A stretch of DNA of 64,000 bases from Leptodactylus fallax (Eukaryota; Chordata; Amphibia; Anura; Leptodactylidae). Position 1 is the first letter of the stretch; each line of letters begins with the position of its first letter. Positions 42,930 to 54,310 of this stretch are shown here, one piece after another. The notes under the pieces are model-generated. The model worked only from the letters and a program-made list of their open reading frames with translations, did not search any database and was not told the DNA's origin. The DNA lies in contig CAMRHE010000207.1 of NCBI GenBank assembly GCA_947044405.1, forward strand, positions 1,126,001-1,190,000. Reading direction: 5' to 3'. Both the position numbers and the translations under genes were made by a program.

Positions 42930-43260
42930 AAAATGCCTAAAGGGATTTATCCAGTTTCAGATACCAATATTATTGTTTATATAATGAAAAGTTGTACAAT
43001 TTTCCAATATACTTTCTATATCAATTCCTCACAGTTTTCTAGACCTCTGCTTGCTGTCATTCATTCTACTTACTTCCAGTGGATAAAAATCAGTCCATGG
43101 TGATGTGATATACAGTCCATGGTCATGTGATATACAGTCCATGGTGATGTGATATACAGTCCATGGTAATGTTATATACTGTATATCACATGACCATGGA
43201 CTGATTTTTATCAACTGAAAGTAAGCAGAATGAATGACAGCAAGCAGATATCTATAAAAT
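42930..43260. repeat. palindromic element with a 22-bp tandem repeat
   Basis: The arms CTGCTTGCTGTCATTCATTC...GGATAAAAATCAGTCCATGG and the matching CCATGGACTGATTTTTATC...GAATGAATGACAGCAAGCAG span 43046-43247. In between is a tandem repeat of CAGTCCATGGTGATGTGATA-TA (22 bp, about four copies, 43093-43180). The left side TTGTACAATTTTCCAATATA is a common frog repeat phrase. Confidence 0.65.
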
Positions 43261-43264
43261 TATG

Positions 43265-43346
43265 TTGGAGTGGTCCGGCTCTTTGTGGTTCGGGTCCTCC
43301 AATGGACCCGAATCAAGGAGAGTCCAGCGCTAGTGTGAACCTAGCA
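43265..43346. mobile_element. TTA-type MITE, right end only
   Basis: GGTTCGGGTCCTCCAATGGA, CCCGAAT and AGCGCTAGTGTGAACCTAGC before ATTAG. The left half is missing. Confidence 0.55.
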
Positions 43347-43860
43347 TTAGGGAGAATGCCATGAATGAAAGGCCTTCTCTGAGAAAAGAGTATGAAAATT
43401 AGCTCTCTTTCCAAGGGTGTGAGGAATAAGTCTGTATCTCTAGCACTGCCTAATGGGATGTGACTATTTGGAAGCAAGATTATATCTCTAGCACCACCGT
43501 CCAAAAAATGCATCAAACTGCAGTTTCAATTGCACCAAACCTGACCGTCTGTACATACCCTCCATGAGAACAGGCTCATGAATCAAGGGAGTTGATATTG
43601 TAAAATTGCTCAAAATGGTGATCCTAAGATTATAAAAGTGATACCTCACCGATCCCGGCACTGGTCCAATAGACACTTTTTCCTGGTGTCTCTCAATGCA
43701 GAGCAGACATTTCTAGTCCTTTCTTGTGTGGCAACACCAGTGGGGACCCGGCATCCATGAAACTATTCAGATCGGTAAGGGTGAGTATGACTTTTTTATG
43801 TTAGGACCCCCATTCTGTGCTGCTTTAAACATTTATTTAATTCACTAGAAACCTCCTTTA
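43347..43860. repeat. partly TTAA-type MITE, partly unclassified
   Basis: From about 43600 the text (GATACCTCACCGATCCCGGC, GGTGAGTATGACTTTTTTAT, CACTAGAAACCTCCTTTA) has the layout of the GTTGTCC/GTTTTCC family, with a eroded right end at the edge of the next MITE. 43347-43600 is unclassified. Confidence 0.4.
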
Positions 43861-43964
43861 GGCTGAGGCCCCACCTTGCGGAAACGCTGCTTTTTTTTGG
43901 CTCAAAAAAAGCAGCAAAATCTGCAACAAAAAAAACTGCGTTTCTGCACTGTGGGGCCTGAGCC
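43861..43964. mobile_element. short TTA-type MITE, GCCCCAC subfamily
   Basis: GGCTGAGGCCCCACCTTGCG and GCACTGTGGGGCCTGAGCC, with TTA/TAA flanks. At 104 bp it is an internally deleted hairpin that keeps only the two arms. Confidence 0.8.
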
Positions 43965-43967
43965 TAA

Positions 43968-44427
43968 ATGCAAGTTCTGAGTAAAGTCCTTTTAACTAGT
44001 ATGTGTCTGATACTGTGATCCCAATAGCAGAAGCTTATGAATCCGCCATGCACTATGCATTAACCTTGACGGTAGCTGTAGTCTTTTATATGTCTCCCCA
44101 AGTTCAGGCGTAAAACATCTTGTCTGTAGCAATGGTAATAAAAGCCGTAAGTGGTCTGAATCACGGCCTGATGGAGGAAAGCTGACCCACATATTGCATT
44201 TCAGGATGTGGTTAATCTCCTTAAATGTGTTCCAGGTGTGGATCATAAAATGCTGATGTTTACTTGTATTGTAGTTGAGCTGTTCGGCTATATTAGTATT
44301 TCGTCTTTACATGAATTTTCTCCAAAAAATTTTTTTGTTATAGCTATATGGCTTTATCCTACAGAAATAGGCAATACTAGAGATAAACTTGTTGAGGCTT
44401 ACTGTATGTAGTGTCATGGTTAAGTTG
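43968..44427. other. unclassified non-coding sequence
   Basis: Nothing recognised. Confidence 0.4.
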
Positions 44428-44840
44428 GATATATACATCAGATAAAGGCTAGCTGACGACCAATGTGTATGGGGGCTTACCCTTAATGGCAGATTTTGAG
44501 AAAAGGATTGTGCATGCTGCTTTCAGATCAGTATTGCTACCCATACACATTGGATTAATGTAGGCCAAAGCCAAATTTCAGTTGAATTGGTTAACCATCT
44601 AATGTGTAGGGGGCCTCCATACTCTCCCTTAATGGTAGAAGTAGGGGAAGGTAGGATCGGCTATTGGATTTCAACATGCCCAATCATTTTGTTCTCAAGG
44701 ACGATAAGCCACCAGAGGTGTCTGGGAGCGCCTTACCCTTCTTTCCCCATTTAGCACACATGCACACTAGGTTGACCCAAGTGTTTATGTGTATGGAGGC
44801 ATTGTAAGGGACAGCCTTCAGCTAAAGGAGTGTTTTGCTG
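44428..44840. repeat. MITE-like repeat with CCATACACATT motif
   Basis: ACCAATGTGTATGGGGGCTT and CTACCCATACACATTGGATT are inverted, followed by further TGTGTAGGGGGCCTCCATAC text. I associate this with a common frog repeat. The borders are uncertain. Confidence 0.45.
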
Positions 44841-45074
44841 ACATCCATGTAAATTATATGACCATCCCATAACTTGGCAAATATAACCTATTCTCTAGAA
44901 ACTGGAATATTATGGGAAGTGTGTCCCATGGACCCTCTCAGCACTGCGTGAGCGTTTTAACATCCATATATGTCTTTCATCGTAGTAATACTGTAAGGCA
45001 TTTCTTTCCCCACATCTGGGCATCTAATTTAGCAATACTTTGGCTGTGCCGTGATGGGTTCCGTTCCCATTAAG

Positions 45075-45371
45075 ACATACTTGCCAACATTTGGGAATGA
45101 AACTCTTTTAACTTTTTAGGTGAGGTTACAACTCTGTGGATGGAGTCACACTCCCTGTGGGTAGGGCCATGTCCTCTTTTTGGGCCTCGACAAACACCTT
45201 TCTTGCAATGTGGGAACTTTATATGCTGTTTGCTCCCATTTTTCAGGATGTGACCGCCACATGAGCTAGCTCGCATCACTCCACTAGGCTGGGAAGATTT
45301 GACCCCTGTTTTGGAAGTCCACAAGGTCACCCTTCTTTTCGGGAGCCTCCTGGAAATTTGGCAAATATGAC
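45075..45371. repeat. MITE with CATACTTGCCAAC ends
   Basis: The left CATACTTGCCAACATTTGG and right GGAAATTTGGCAAATATG ends are inverted. TTCGGGAGCCTCCTGG sits inside the right end. This resembles a widespread fish and amphibian repeat. Confidence 0.55.
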
Positions 45372-45640
45372 TAAATGCAATGTCTTTCCCAGTAGGGATC
45401 TTGTAACTCTAGTTGCTTGCCTGGATAGGTAACTAATATGTCAATGAAACTATCAAGCTAATTTAGCTTTTTCTCCTACATGCAGAGGTGTACAGAAAGG
45501 GGACCTCATGCTAAACATCAGAACAGGGCTCATTTCAGGTACTCAATGTCAATGACTTGATGCCAGTTTGCCTCCGTATATGGTCCATGGTTAATTCGAC
45601 CCCACACCCCTGTTTTAGATCTTGGAACCTCACCACCAAA
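45372..45640. other. unclassified non-coding sequence
   Basis: Nothing recognised. Confidence 0.35.
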
Positions 45641-45930
45641 TAAAGGGGTTTTCCAGATCTATGATATTAATGACCAATCCTGAGGCTTCTCTGCTGCTTA
45701 CCAAGAATAATGCTGTAAATTTTCTAGCTTATTAGTATTGTATGTAAATGGGACTGAGCTGCAAACAGGCCATGTGGCCAATAAAAGCGACTCCTGTGAA
45801 CCAGGAGCATTGCTCTCTTTCTGAACAGCTGATCGGTGGGGGGAATGGTGTCGGACCCCTGTTGATCTGATACCGATGACCTAACCTAGGGATGGATCAT
45901 TAATATTTAGGTCCCAGAAAACCCCATTAA
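45641..45930. mobile_element. GGGGTTTTCC-type MITE (TTAA)
   Basis: AAAGGGGTTTTCCAGATC at the left and GTCCCAGAAAACCCCA before TTAA (45927-45930). The core GGGACTGAGCTGCAAACAGG and GATCTGATACCGATGACCTA matches 51592-51959. Confidence 0.7.
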
Positions 45931-46874
45931 AGTAAAGCATTTGACTAACCTTGGCTGGGCCTCCTCCAGGAGCCCCATAGTGGCTGCAGTAACTATTACC
46001 TCCATGGTATGGAAATGATTCTATGTGTGTTTATTCACTTTTCCATTGATTCATCTGAAAGTTTGTGAATGTCACCTTGTAATAAATCTTGCAATTATTC
46101 CTTCCCTGGTGGTTAGAAAGTTTTTCTAAAGTCTGTGTAAAATGAATCAGTTGTTATTTTTAGTGTCTTTGAAGATGGATTCCACTTTCCTTACAAAAAC
46201 AGGCTTGCAGGAAATGAGGCACCCCTCCACTGGAAATAGGGATTACTCCGTGTGGTTATTTATCTATTTTTTCCGGAGTCACATCCCGGGATCTTCAGTG
46301 TTGAATACATTACAGCTTCCTGAAAACTCAGGACATGGGAAACATGTTAGATTGTGGATATTACAGGCGCTCAGAGATATCTTTCAGTCATTTTCTCCCA
46401 CTGCTAATTGTCCTACAGAGACCCTGAACAAATATAGACTTCCTCTCTGCTTGTAGGATACATCCTCTGTAGACAGGGAAAGTAGATGCATCTGGCCAGC
46501 CACAGGAAATATACTCTGCCTCATACTATGATTAGAGCCTGCCTGGCCAATCATTTCTGTCAAACTGTTTGGAGCATATTTATAAAAAGCTCATGCTGAA
46601 GACTGTTGGCAAAACGGATGCAAAATGTGCCAGTATCGCAATATAAGCTCACAGGTGTAAGTGCATTCAATACAATACACTATTCACATCTGCCATTGGC
46701 TGTGCTACTTTGTCCTTCAAAATGCTGGGCTCCCTGACAGACCCCCGACAGACAATGGGGTGCATCAGGTGCTGTTTTCGTCTGTTATCAAAATGAATCT
46801 GGTACTTTCGGGATTTTTCGTTATTCTACTGGACAGGACAACAAAAATATGAGCACAGATGTGAACATAGCCTG
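45931..46874. other. unclassified; MITE-like right part
   Basis: A 104-codon ORF at 46142-46456 has no motif I recognise. From about 46660 the text ends GCACAGATGTGAACATAGCC (46855-46873), a TTA-type MITE right end without a clear left partner. Confidence 0.35.
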
Positions 46875-47060
46875 AGAAGTGTATCTAAATATGCATAATG
46901 TATATGTATATTTTGTATAAACATGTATATTGTGTATATATACAGATATATATGGGTGTACACTATGGAGGCTGGGGCCAATAGCAAATTATTGTTCCTA
47001 TACAGTTCACCCAGCCTTGCCTATCCACGCTTACTGACCAAGCCTATGTGACTACATCAA

Positions 47061-47480
47061 GAGTCAAACTGAGGACATTATATCATCTGGCCCAGAGTCA
47101 GACTGGTCTACCAGAGGACCAAACATCTTCTGGCCCAGAGTCAGACTGGTTTACCAGAGGACCAAACATCTTCTGGCCCAGAGTCAGACTGGTCTACCAG
47201 AGGACCAAACATCTTCTGGCCCAGAGTCAGACTGGTCTACCAGAGGACCAAACATCTTCTGGCCCATAGTCAGACTGGTCCATCAGGGTATCAAGAATTT
47301 TCTAGTCCACAGTAAGACTGGCTCAACAGAGTACTAAGTATCTTCTGGTCCACAGTCAAACTGGCCTACCTGAGGACCAAATATTTTCTGGCCCAGTGTC
47401 AGACTTGTTCAACAGAGTACCAAATGTCTTCTGGGCTAGAGTCAGCCTGGCCAGCCAGGGTGCAAAATATCTTCTGGAGG
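47061..47480. repeat. 43-bp minisatellite, about 9-10 copies
   Basis: The unit GGCCCAGAGTCAGACTGGTC-TACCAGAGGACCAAACATCT-TCT is 43 bp. The copies at 47089-47260 are nearly identical, while those to the right drift (CACAGTAAGACTGGCTCAAC and so on), a gradient of divergence. There are no spacers. The period is not a multiple of three, so reading frames through it carry no meaning. Confidence 0.9.
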
Positions 47481-48360
47481 GCCCAGACCCTGACATAATA
47501 GTGGACCAAAAGGTCAAACAGAAGGCAACCCATTTTGGAGTTGACTTTGAAGGTAGTCACGTGCATCATAAATGATGAAAATTTGATGTAAATACCTATA
47601 GCATATGTTTTTGTCTCTTTAAATTGTGCCCCTCCGCCTACCAGCGTAGTAATATACAGATAGTAGAAGAGTAAATTAATTTGAGCAATACATATGGCCG
47701 TAAGGGTGGATATACTGTGGTAAGGTTCATTTACATGTTTTAATTCCCTTATTAATTCTCCGCTAATTAATCGCCCCCAACTCCAAAAACAAGACATAGA
47801 GAGATCAAAAGATTTCACAGGGCATGCAAAGTGCAAAACACTTGTGGGTTTCACTCATAGCCTATATAGAATAGCGAAAAACTGTAACTAGTTAATTGCA
47901 AGAGTTTAATTACTATGTATCCAAATGACAGACTCTTCTAATTATATACTTCCTCAATAACTATCTTTTACATTGGCATGCTGTTAGTTGACTCTAGTGA
48001 AATGTTAGGGTTATTGTTATCTGTAATGGCGTACACTATGGACAGTGTACCTTGTTTCTCAGACTATTACATGACCCTTAGGAGCAGCTGGTTTACATTA
48101 TACTGCTCTAGGGAGTCTGTCAGCAGTTTTTGACAGCACTAGATAAGTGACAGGAAGTCAGTTAGATCATTCACTTGGCAAAGCTCGTACGCCAAGTACC
48201 AGGATTGCAAGTGCCTTCTGGGTGGTCCCTTCCTGTGCAGTAACTTCTCTGCACTGCTGGCTCTCAAACCCCATTCCTCTGCTCTTGAGTGACAACTTTA
48301 GTGGCCAACCAGGAGACAACTACAATCTTCACTCATAGAGCAGAAAGGAGGGGATATGGA
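47481..48360. other. unclassified non-coding sequence
   Basis: A 151-codon minus-strand ORF (47399-47854) begins inside the minisatellite and has no recognised domain. Nothing else identified. Confidence 0.4.
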
Positions 48361-48547
48361 CAGTGTTGGACTGGGGTTCCTAGGGTCCACCAGATAAAAT
48401 GATTCTTTGGGGCCACCCTCCAACAGCTCCTAGGAATTAGATCATAGTACCCTGCAAAGTTGAGTTCCTTCTGCTGCACCATTATTATACTAGAGGCTGG
48501 TCCCACTGGAGGACCCTCTGGTAATCTGGTGGGCCAGCCCAACACTG
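48361..48547. mobile_element. hAT MITE with 8-bp TSD
   Basis: CAGTGTTGGACTGGGG and GGGCCAGCCCAACACTG are the termini. Flanks GATATGGA (48353-48360) and GTTATGGA (48548-48555) are an 8-bp duplication with one difference. At 187 bp it is a typical deletion derivative of a hAT family also known from fish. Confidence 0.9.
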
Positions 48548-48655
48548 GTTATGGAGCCTTCAGAGCAGAGCTCAGGGATCTGCTCATAAAGGGACCACCC
48601 AGTTGACACCTGCAATTGTGACATGTAGCATATGAAAACTTCTATTTCTGGTATA

Positions 48656-48800
48656 GGCTACGTTCACATCTGTGGCACCATTCTTCCAGCGCAGAGTCCA
48701 TCTGAAATTGCGTAAGGAAATGTCCAGCAAGCTCCTCCGTTGCTATCTGTCATTTAACATATCCGTTTCATCGTCTAGTGTTCTAGGCCAGAACTGCTGA
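48656..48800. mobile_element. TTA-type MITE fragment
   Basis: GGCTACGTTCACATCTGTGG at the left, then CAGAGTCCATCTGAAATTGC. The right terminus is not recognisable beyond CTAGTGTTCTAGGCC. Confidence 0.45.
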
Positions 48801-49942
48801 CAATCTCCAGACCAGTGTCCCTTTTGCTACCCTGGGAATAAATGGGCTAGATTTGTCTGGCAGTGAATTATATGCTTACATTGTATTTAAATAATCCACG
48901 TTTGATCAGATAATAATACACACATTTGATCACATCACTCAGATTTTAATAGAGGGGTCAAAGTAACAGATTGGCTGTCAGGTATGTAATGTATAAAGCT
49001 GGTTATACACCTAAGAAGTGGTGTAAAATCTTCAGAACGGCAGACGACTGACCGTTGTCTGCCCGCTCAATCTGGCAGGTTGATGGACAGAGCCAACATA
49101 CTGTATGATGAATTAACCAGATTATGGCTCATCCTAATCTTATGTGTTTGGCCTTCTTAAAACCATTTATTTTAGCTAATCCCTAGAGTAAGATTTGCAG
49201 CCTACTGTGCCCACAGATAAAGACAACTTGGCCCAGGATGAAGAAATATTTAAAAAGTAGGATGACCAATAATCCTGAAGTGGCAGTAAAGAGTTTTCAG
49301 TCACAGTCGGGACCAGTATAGTAGACCTCAGGTAGGTGCTAATGTTTCTATAGCTCACAAACATCTGCCTTAAAGTATTTTGCGATCTGCAATGAGCCAC
49401 AGAGACTCAAAAATGGGGAAGAATGTGGACAGCCCTGTCTGAGATCATAAACCTTGCTGTAAATGACCTGTGATGGGAGAATTAGTGACAGTTTGTTAGA
49501 GACATTTATGATTATCCAGAAACACTCTCAGCCCAGAAGTGACCCTATTGGAGAATATTACTGTTCAGTAACAATTCAGAGAAACCTTTGAGAAATGCAA
49601 AGTGCGCACACACCCTAATGGGGCTCAGAGGAACAGTTTAGCACTAATGTGCGGATATATATATGGAAGCTTCCCACAGGAGGTGAAGTCTTTAGAGGAG
49701 TATTTGGATTAAGAAGATAAAAGTATTCACACCAAATGTCTCCATAATTCTCTAATTGATATGTCATGATCAGGAGCCCTAAAGAGACTGAAGGTATATT
49801 CCCTGCTTAAATTCAATCCACTAGTATAATTGGAGGCCTTACATAGCAAGTAGAGCGGAACCTACAGTAGAAAACTTGGACCATGAGGTGAAGATGCAGA
49901 AGGTTGGATGACTGGAGTCTCCTAGAAGTCTGAAGACTTTTA
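48801..49942. other. unclassified non-coding sequence
   Basis: A possible scrap of the CCATACAC-type repeat near 48995-49110. No gene recognised. Confidence 0.4.
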
Positions 49943-50155
49943 GGGTAAGTTCACACGGTGGAAAATGAAGAGGAATTCCTCTTTACTTTCTGCCCATGGG
50001 CTTCCCACTGCTGATTAGGCCCAGAGGAATCCGCAGTAAGATCATGCAGGATGCTTATTTTTTTCAGCGTCCTGTTACGATCTCTGCCTCCCATTGAAAA
50101 CAATGAGAGGCAGAATCTTTGTGGAATCTGCCGTGGATTCCATGTGAATGTACCC
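49943..50155. mobile_element. TTA-type MITE with TTA/TTA duplication
   Basis: GGGTAAGTTCACACGGTGG at the left and ATTCCATGTGAATGTACCC at the right, with a direct TTA at 49940-49942 and 50156-50158. The core AGGAATTCCTC, TTTTTTTCAGCGTCCTG and GAGAGGCAGAATC is shared with 39954-40454. Confidence 0.8.
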
Positions 50156-50158
50156 TTA

Positions 50159-50449
50159 GGAATAATCTTGTTTCATGGCTCTTTAATTGGTTGTACATGG
50201 CTTTATAGAATAACTACCTATAGGTGGCACAAGGGAGACAGCTTTTTTTCTTCTGGAGGATAGTGAATTTGCATACTTTTGTCATCATACTCCCTACACA
50301 AGTGGATTCTCTGAATAGAGAACCAGTATCCTTCAAAAGTTAGGAAGACAGCAAAAATGTACATAGCATAGCTGTGGATATTGTTTGACTTCTCCATAAA
50401 CATGCATATGCAATAAGTGCCACCATATAGACAGATGCCAGATACTTAG
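50159..50449. other. unclassified non-coding sequence
   Basis: Nothing recognised. Confidence 0.35.
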
Positions 50450-51092
50450 GGGGAGATTCATCGAGACTGGCACTTCACATGCCAGTCTTGATCCTCTGTG
50501 CGCTGTAGTGAAGCTTCTTAGGCTAATGTTCACATGACTGTCATTACAGTCTGTTGCTCACATCGGTCATAGGATGAGAGCAACAGCGATTGAATGACTG
50601 ATGCAGATGGAGCACCCTACATCTGCATTCACTCTAATGTAAAAAACACATTGGAAGTTTTTTTCCATCATGTTTGTTGACTTTTTGAACAGAAGAAATA
50701 GTCCTGCATGTACAACGCTTACTTCTGTCTGAAAAGTAAAGAAACATGGCAGAAGAAACCTGTAATGACGGTCATATGAATTTAGCCTTAGCGAATTAGG
50801 CACAACCCCTGTACTACAAATCTATGCCAGCTAGTTGCTATATGAGCTATAATTGATGCCAGTTTCTGGTGTAAATTATAGTAAATTTGGTGTAAAGTAT
50901 AGTAAAGGGGGCACAGCCCCTCTCACCAAGCTCTGCCTCTGGCACACACTTTTCATAAAACTGGGATGTTAGTAGGAAATGTGACAAAAATTGGAAATTG
51001 TGGATGAAAAATAGCCATGTGCCAAAATTTAGGACTTTTATTGCACTTTTTATGCCAGTAACCGACATAAAATGTTTGATAAATCCCACCAT
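50450..51092. mobile_element. GATTTATCAAGACTGGC-type MITE interrupted by another
   Basis: It begins GGGGGAGATTCATCGAGACT and ends CATAAAATGTTTGATAAATC-CCACC, inverted partners of the class also seen at 27590-27900. Its left third is split by the complete MITE at 50521-50787. Confidence 0.6.
50521..50787. mobile_element. nested CATCCATCATAG-type MITE with TTA/TTA duplication
   Basis: GGCTAATGTTCACATGACTG and GTCATATGAATTTAGCC, with TTA at 50518-50520 and 50788-50790. CACATCGGTCATAGGATGAG and AACATGGCAGAAGAAAC lie inside. It is the best-preserved copy of its family here. Confidence 0.8.
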
Positions 51093-51333
51093 TGTTTTTG
51101 AGGGATTAAACAAAAATCAACCAGATTATAATCCAAGCGGTCCACAAAATCATCATATTTTATCACAAAAGGCAACAAAAACCAATGAAAAGTTATTGGA
51201 AAAACATTTTTCAGTGACTTGTCTTTTGTTTTTTGCTGTCTTCTGTGATATCAAACCAGTTGTAGACGTTCGGGTTAACTCTGCTACATCTGTACGTGGT
51301 ATTCCCCAAACAAAATTCTTATATCTAGTTTAC

Positions 51334-51591
51334 GCTAGGTTCACACTAGCATTTGGGTTTACGTTCTTCGGTTCCGCTCAGGGACCTGAAGAACGGAAAC
51401 CTAATCCACTTAAAAAGCAGTTACCAGGGTAAATCCGCAGACCCCATAGAGTATAATGGGGTCCACTAGGTTTCTGCCCGAAAAAGGCGGAAAAATGTGG
51501 AGAGAAAAGTCCTGCTTGCACTCCGCATTTTTTAAGCAGATTCAGGGATGGAAACCCCCAACATAGAGCAAGCTCAGGTGTGAACTTAGCC
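51334..51591. mobile_element. TTA-type palindromic MITE
   Basis: GCTAGGTTCACACTAGCATT at the left and CTCAGGTGTGAACTTAGCC at the right. ACGTTCTTCGGTTCCGCTCA, AGTATAATGGGGTCCAC and GAGAGAAAAGTCCTGC are the family signatures. It ends one base before the TTAA of the next element. Confidence 0.8.
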
Positions 51592-51959
51592 TTAAAGGAG
51601 TTTTTCCAGGCCTAAAATGCTGATGACCTATTCCTAGCTAAGTGGGGGGTCAGTGGACCCCTGGCAGCCCACCTATCAGCTGTTTAAAGAAACTGCAGTC
51701 ATTTGACTACTTACCAAGCATAGTGCTTGCTGGACATTTTAGTGACTGTGTTTTGTATTGCAGCTCAGCCCCATTCACTTGAATAAAACTGAACTGCAAA
51801 CTGGTCATGTGACCGATGAACGTGGTGACATGACATGGCCTGTGAAGCAAAAGTGGTGCTCACTGCTTTGAACAGCATATCAGTGAGGTCCGGGGGGTGT
51901 CAGAACCCTGACAGTCCAATACTGATAACCTATCATTTGCTCCCAGAAAACCACTTTAA
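51592..51959. mobile_element. TTAA-type MITE
   Basis: TTAA (51592-51595) with AGGAGTTTTTCCAGGCC and GCTCCCAGAAAACCACT before TTAA (51956-51959). CTGCAGTC...GCAGCTCAGCCCCATTCACT and TGAGGTCCGGGGGGTGTCAG are family core text. Confidence 0.8.
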
Positions 51960-52003
51960 CAGATGGGTGAGCACATAGTTGTAGACCTAAAACTGATATA
52001 GTC

Positions 52004-52360
52004 TTAAAGGGGTTGTCCTGTTATGGAGACTTATCCCATATCCACAGGACAGTGAATTAGTGTCTGACCTCTGGGTTCCAAAATGCTCGGTCCTCCAGTG
52101 ATCAGGAGGATGAGGGTATGAAAGTCCCCTTAAAGCCTCCTTGAGAATGGAGCGCCAGTCTACTTGTGTGATCGGCGGTCCATTCACTGCTATGGCGCTG
52201 CCTGGACTCTAATCTCCAGCAGTGCCCTCAGCAGTAAATGGAGCGCCGGTCACACACGTGCACTGGTGCTCCATTCACAAGGAGGCTTCAGTGGGACTTT
52301 CAGTCCCCATCCTCCTAATCACTGGGCGACCCCAGGGATTGTTTGGGATATGAGGAACTG
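52004..52360. repeat. TTAA-type MITE, right end unclear
   Basis: TTAA (52004-52007) with AGGGGTTGTCCTGTTATGG. The interior holds an inverted repeat pairing TGGAGCGCCAGTCTACTTGT with CACGTGCACTGGTGCTCCAT and CCTCCTTGAGAATGGAGC with GCTCCATTCACAAGGAGG. The right TTAA was not found. Confidence 0.55.
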
Positions 52361-52377
52361 GTGGTGCATACATACTG

Positions 52378-52378
<1 letters not shown>

Positions 52379-52421
<43 letters not shown>
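52379..52421. repeat. (TA)n microsatellite
   Basis: An uninterrupted run of about 21 TA units. T-rich sequence follows. Confidence 0.9.
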
Positions 52422-52423
<2 letters not shown>

Positions 52424-53735
52424 TGTTTGTTCTTTTTTTGTTTTGTTTGTTTTTTGGTTTTTTTTATTAATGTAACCCTAGGGTACCTAGATGGTACGGG
52501 CAGGAGATTTTATGTTCCCCTGCCAGAGCTTTTCTTGAATTTGTTTAAGCTACAGACTAACCAAGTTTAATGTTCCTTTATCTAATCCTCTATCTCAATA
52601 ATCCCTCAAGTACTTGTCCTGCAGTCTATATATTTATAGTAAAGTTACTCCGATTTTTCAGGACTTCCTTGCAAGACTACCCAAACTGAATGATCATTTC
52701 CCTATGTATTAATATGCTGCTTATTTTATGATGGAGAAATCTTATAAAGCCATAGACACATCTGGATGACAGTTCATCATGAGCTCTGCTAGAATAGTAG
52801 ACACGTCTGTGTCTTTTATATTGTCATTCATCTTCAGCAGTCACCTTCCATTTCCACTTGTCAGCCTGGCGGTTATATCATGTCATGGCCAGGAGTAAGG
52901 TGTGTCATACATTTATTCACATCAGAAATCCCTTTGGAGAACAGATCTCAGGTCATTGTATTAGTTACACTCCCTGGTTTAACTGGTTTGATGCGAGTGG
53001 CCGGATTCTTAAGAAGGGATTACAACAAAACAAGCTTATTTCTGCTGTAAATCCTCATTAACAAAAGATTCTGCCTCCTCCCTGGTCAAACTTTGTCTGT
53101 AGCCCTATATGTCGGCAGTAATGTCTCTGAATAAGATATAATGTGATAAATAATTAACAAAAACAGTATATACACACTGGCTAAATCCAGCCCTCAATGA
53201 ATAATTCACAAATCCTGGCCACGCACCGGTTCATCCTTCTTACCTATGTGGCAAGCCCTTGGTCACATTGTGTAATTTCTGTTTGGGGGTTGTTACTCCA
53301 GTAAATAATGTTTTTATTGTATAGATTAAGAAAAAGGAACAATATTCACCAGTTGTTTGCATAAAAATGATCCATGTAAGAGATATTCCATTTACTTACA
53401 TAGTATGCTGCCACCTAGTGTTTACAGTGGGTATTGATGTACATGTCCACCTAATGAGCTGATTGCTGGTGGTCACACATGCTTACTCACTTTCTTCACT
53501 GCTAGATCACACTTTTGGTGATACTGAACAGCCCCCTATATAAATGTATTCTACCCTATGTGGTAGAGAAGGACCAGGGCCTACACTGCAATATATAGCA
53601 AAACTTAGAACACTTCTTCTGAGGATTGACTTATGAGCATGTAAGTAGTAAGTATTTTCTCATTTTCTCTGCTCCAGACTACATGGTACAGTTATCTATT
53701 TGCAGGGGAACTTTCTGGGGACTATAAATATACTG
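52422..53735. other. unclassified non-coding sequence
   Basis: No gene recognised. GCTGCCACCTAGTGTTTACAGTGG lies at about 53408, a repeat-like word. Confidence 0.4.

Positions 53736-53783
<48 letters not shown>
53736..53783. repeat. (TA)n microsatellite
   Basis: An uninterrupted run of about 23 TA units. Confidence 0.9.
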
Positions 53784-53786
<3 letters not shown>

Positions 53787-53889
53787 AATATTAATATTAA
53801 AGGTTAAGTTTTATGGTTTCTTGGATCTTGTGCTTGTGACGATTGTTGGATCATCAAGTTAGTTTGATAACGTAATTGTATGCTTTGGC

Positions 53890-54310
53890 CACCAAAAACT
53901 CTACTAAAACCCCTATATGCTATTGAATGGCCGGTTAGTGAGATATTGAACTTATATTTCTTGTGTCAAAGAGCAATCTTGCTGCTGATAAAATCAACTT
54001 TTTATCCATATGCAAATGAACTGGTGCACTTGGGGAGGGGCCACATGTGCTGGAGCTGTTTTGTCATTGCGCCCGCTACTGATCCCAAAACAGAAAGATT
54101 GACATGTCCATGGACAGCAATTTGCAGTGACCACAAATGAAATGGTGCTCTGGCAGGGTGGACCCACCCATGTGCACCGAACATCCCATTCGCATATGGA
54201 ATATAAGTTGAATTTCTCAGCAGCAAGAGACACATGACACATGAAAGGTATGATCACTAACCAGTCCTACAACACCATATAAGTGGTTAAGAAATGATTT
54301 TGGTGGTGCT
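53890..54310. repeat. palindromic MITE with ATATGCAAAT core
   Basis: CTGCTGATAAAATCAACTTT then ATCCATATGCAAATGAACTG on the left, and CATTCGCATATGGAATATAA then TTGAATTTCTCAGCAGCAAG on the right, form about 90-bp arms. Outer CTATATGCTATTG...GGTTAGTGA is matched by TCACTAACCAGTCC...CATATAAG. It contains ATATGCAAAT, an octamer-like word, as part of the arm. Confidence 0.7.

Noticed and set aside
46142..46456. 104-codon ORF as a host exon
   Set aside because: No recognised protein family and no convincing splice sites at its edges.
47061..47480. Regularly repeated 43-bp units, considered as a CRISPR array
   Set aside because: No spacers. It is a tandem minisatellite with decaying units.
47399..47854. 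151-codon minus-strand ORF
   Set aside because: It includes minisatellite sequence and has no domain, homologous motif or splice context that I can see.
50998..51432. 144-codon plus-strand ORF
   Set aside because: It starts in one MITE and ends in another, with no recognised domain between.
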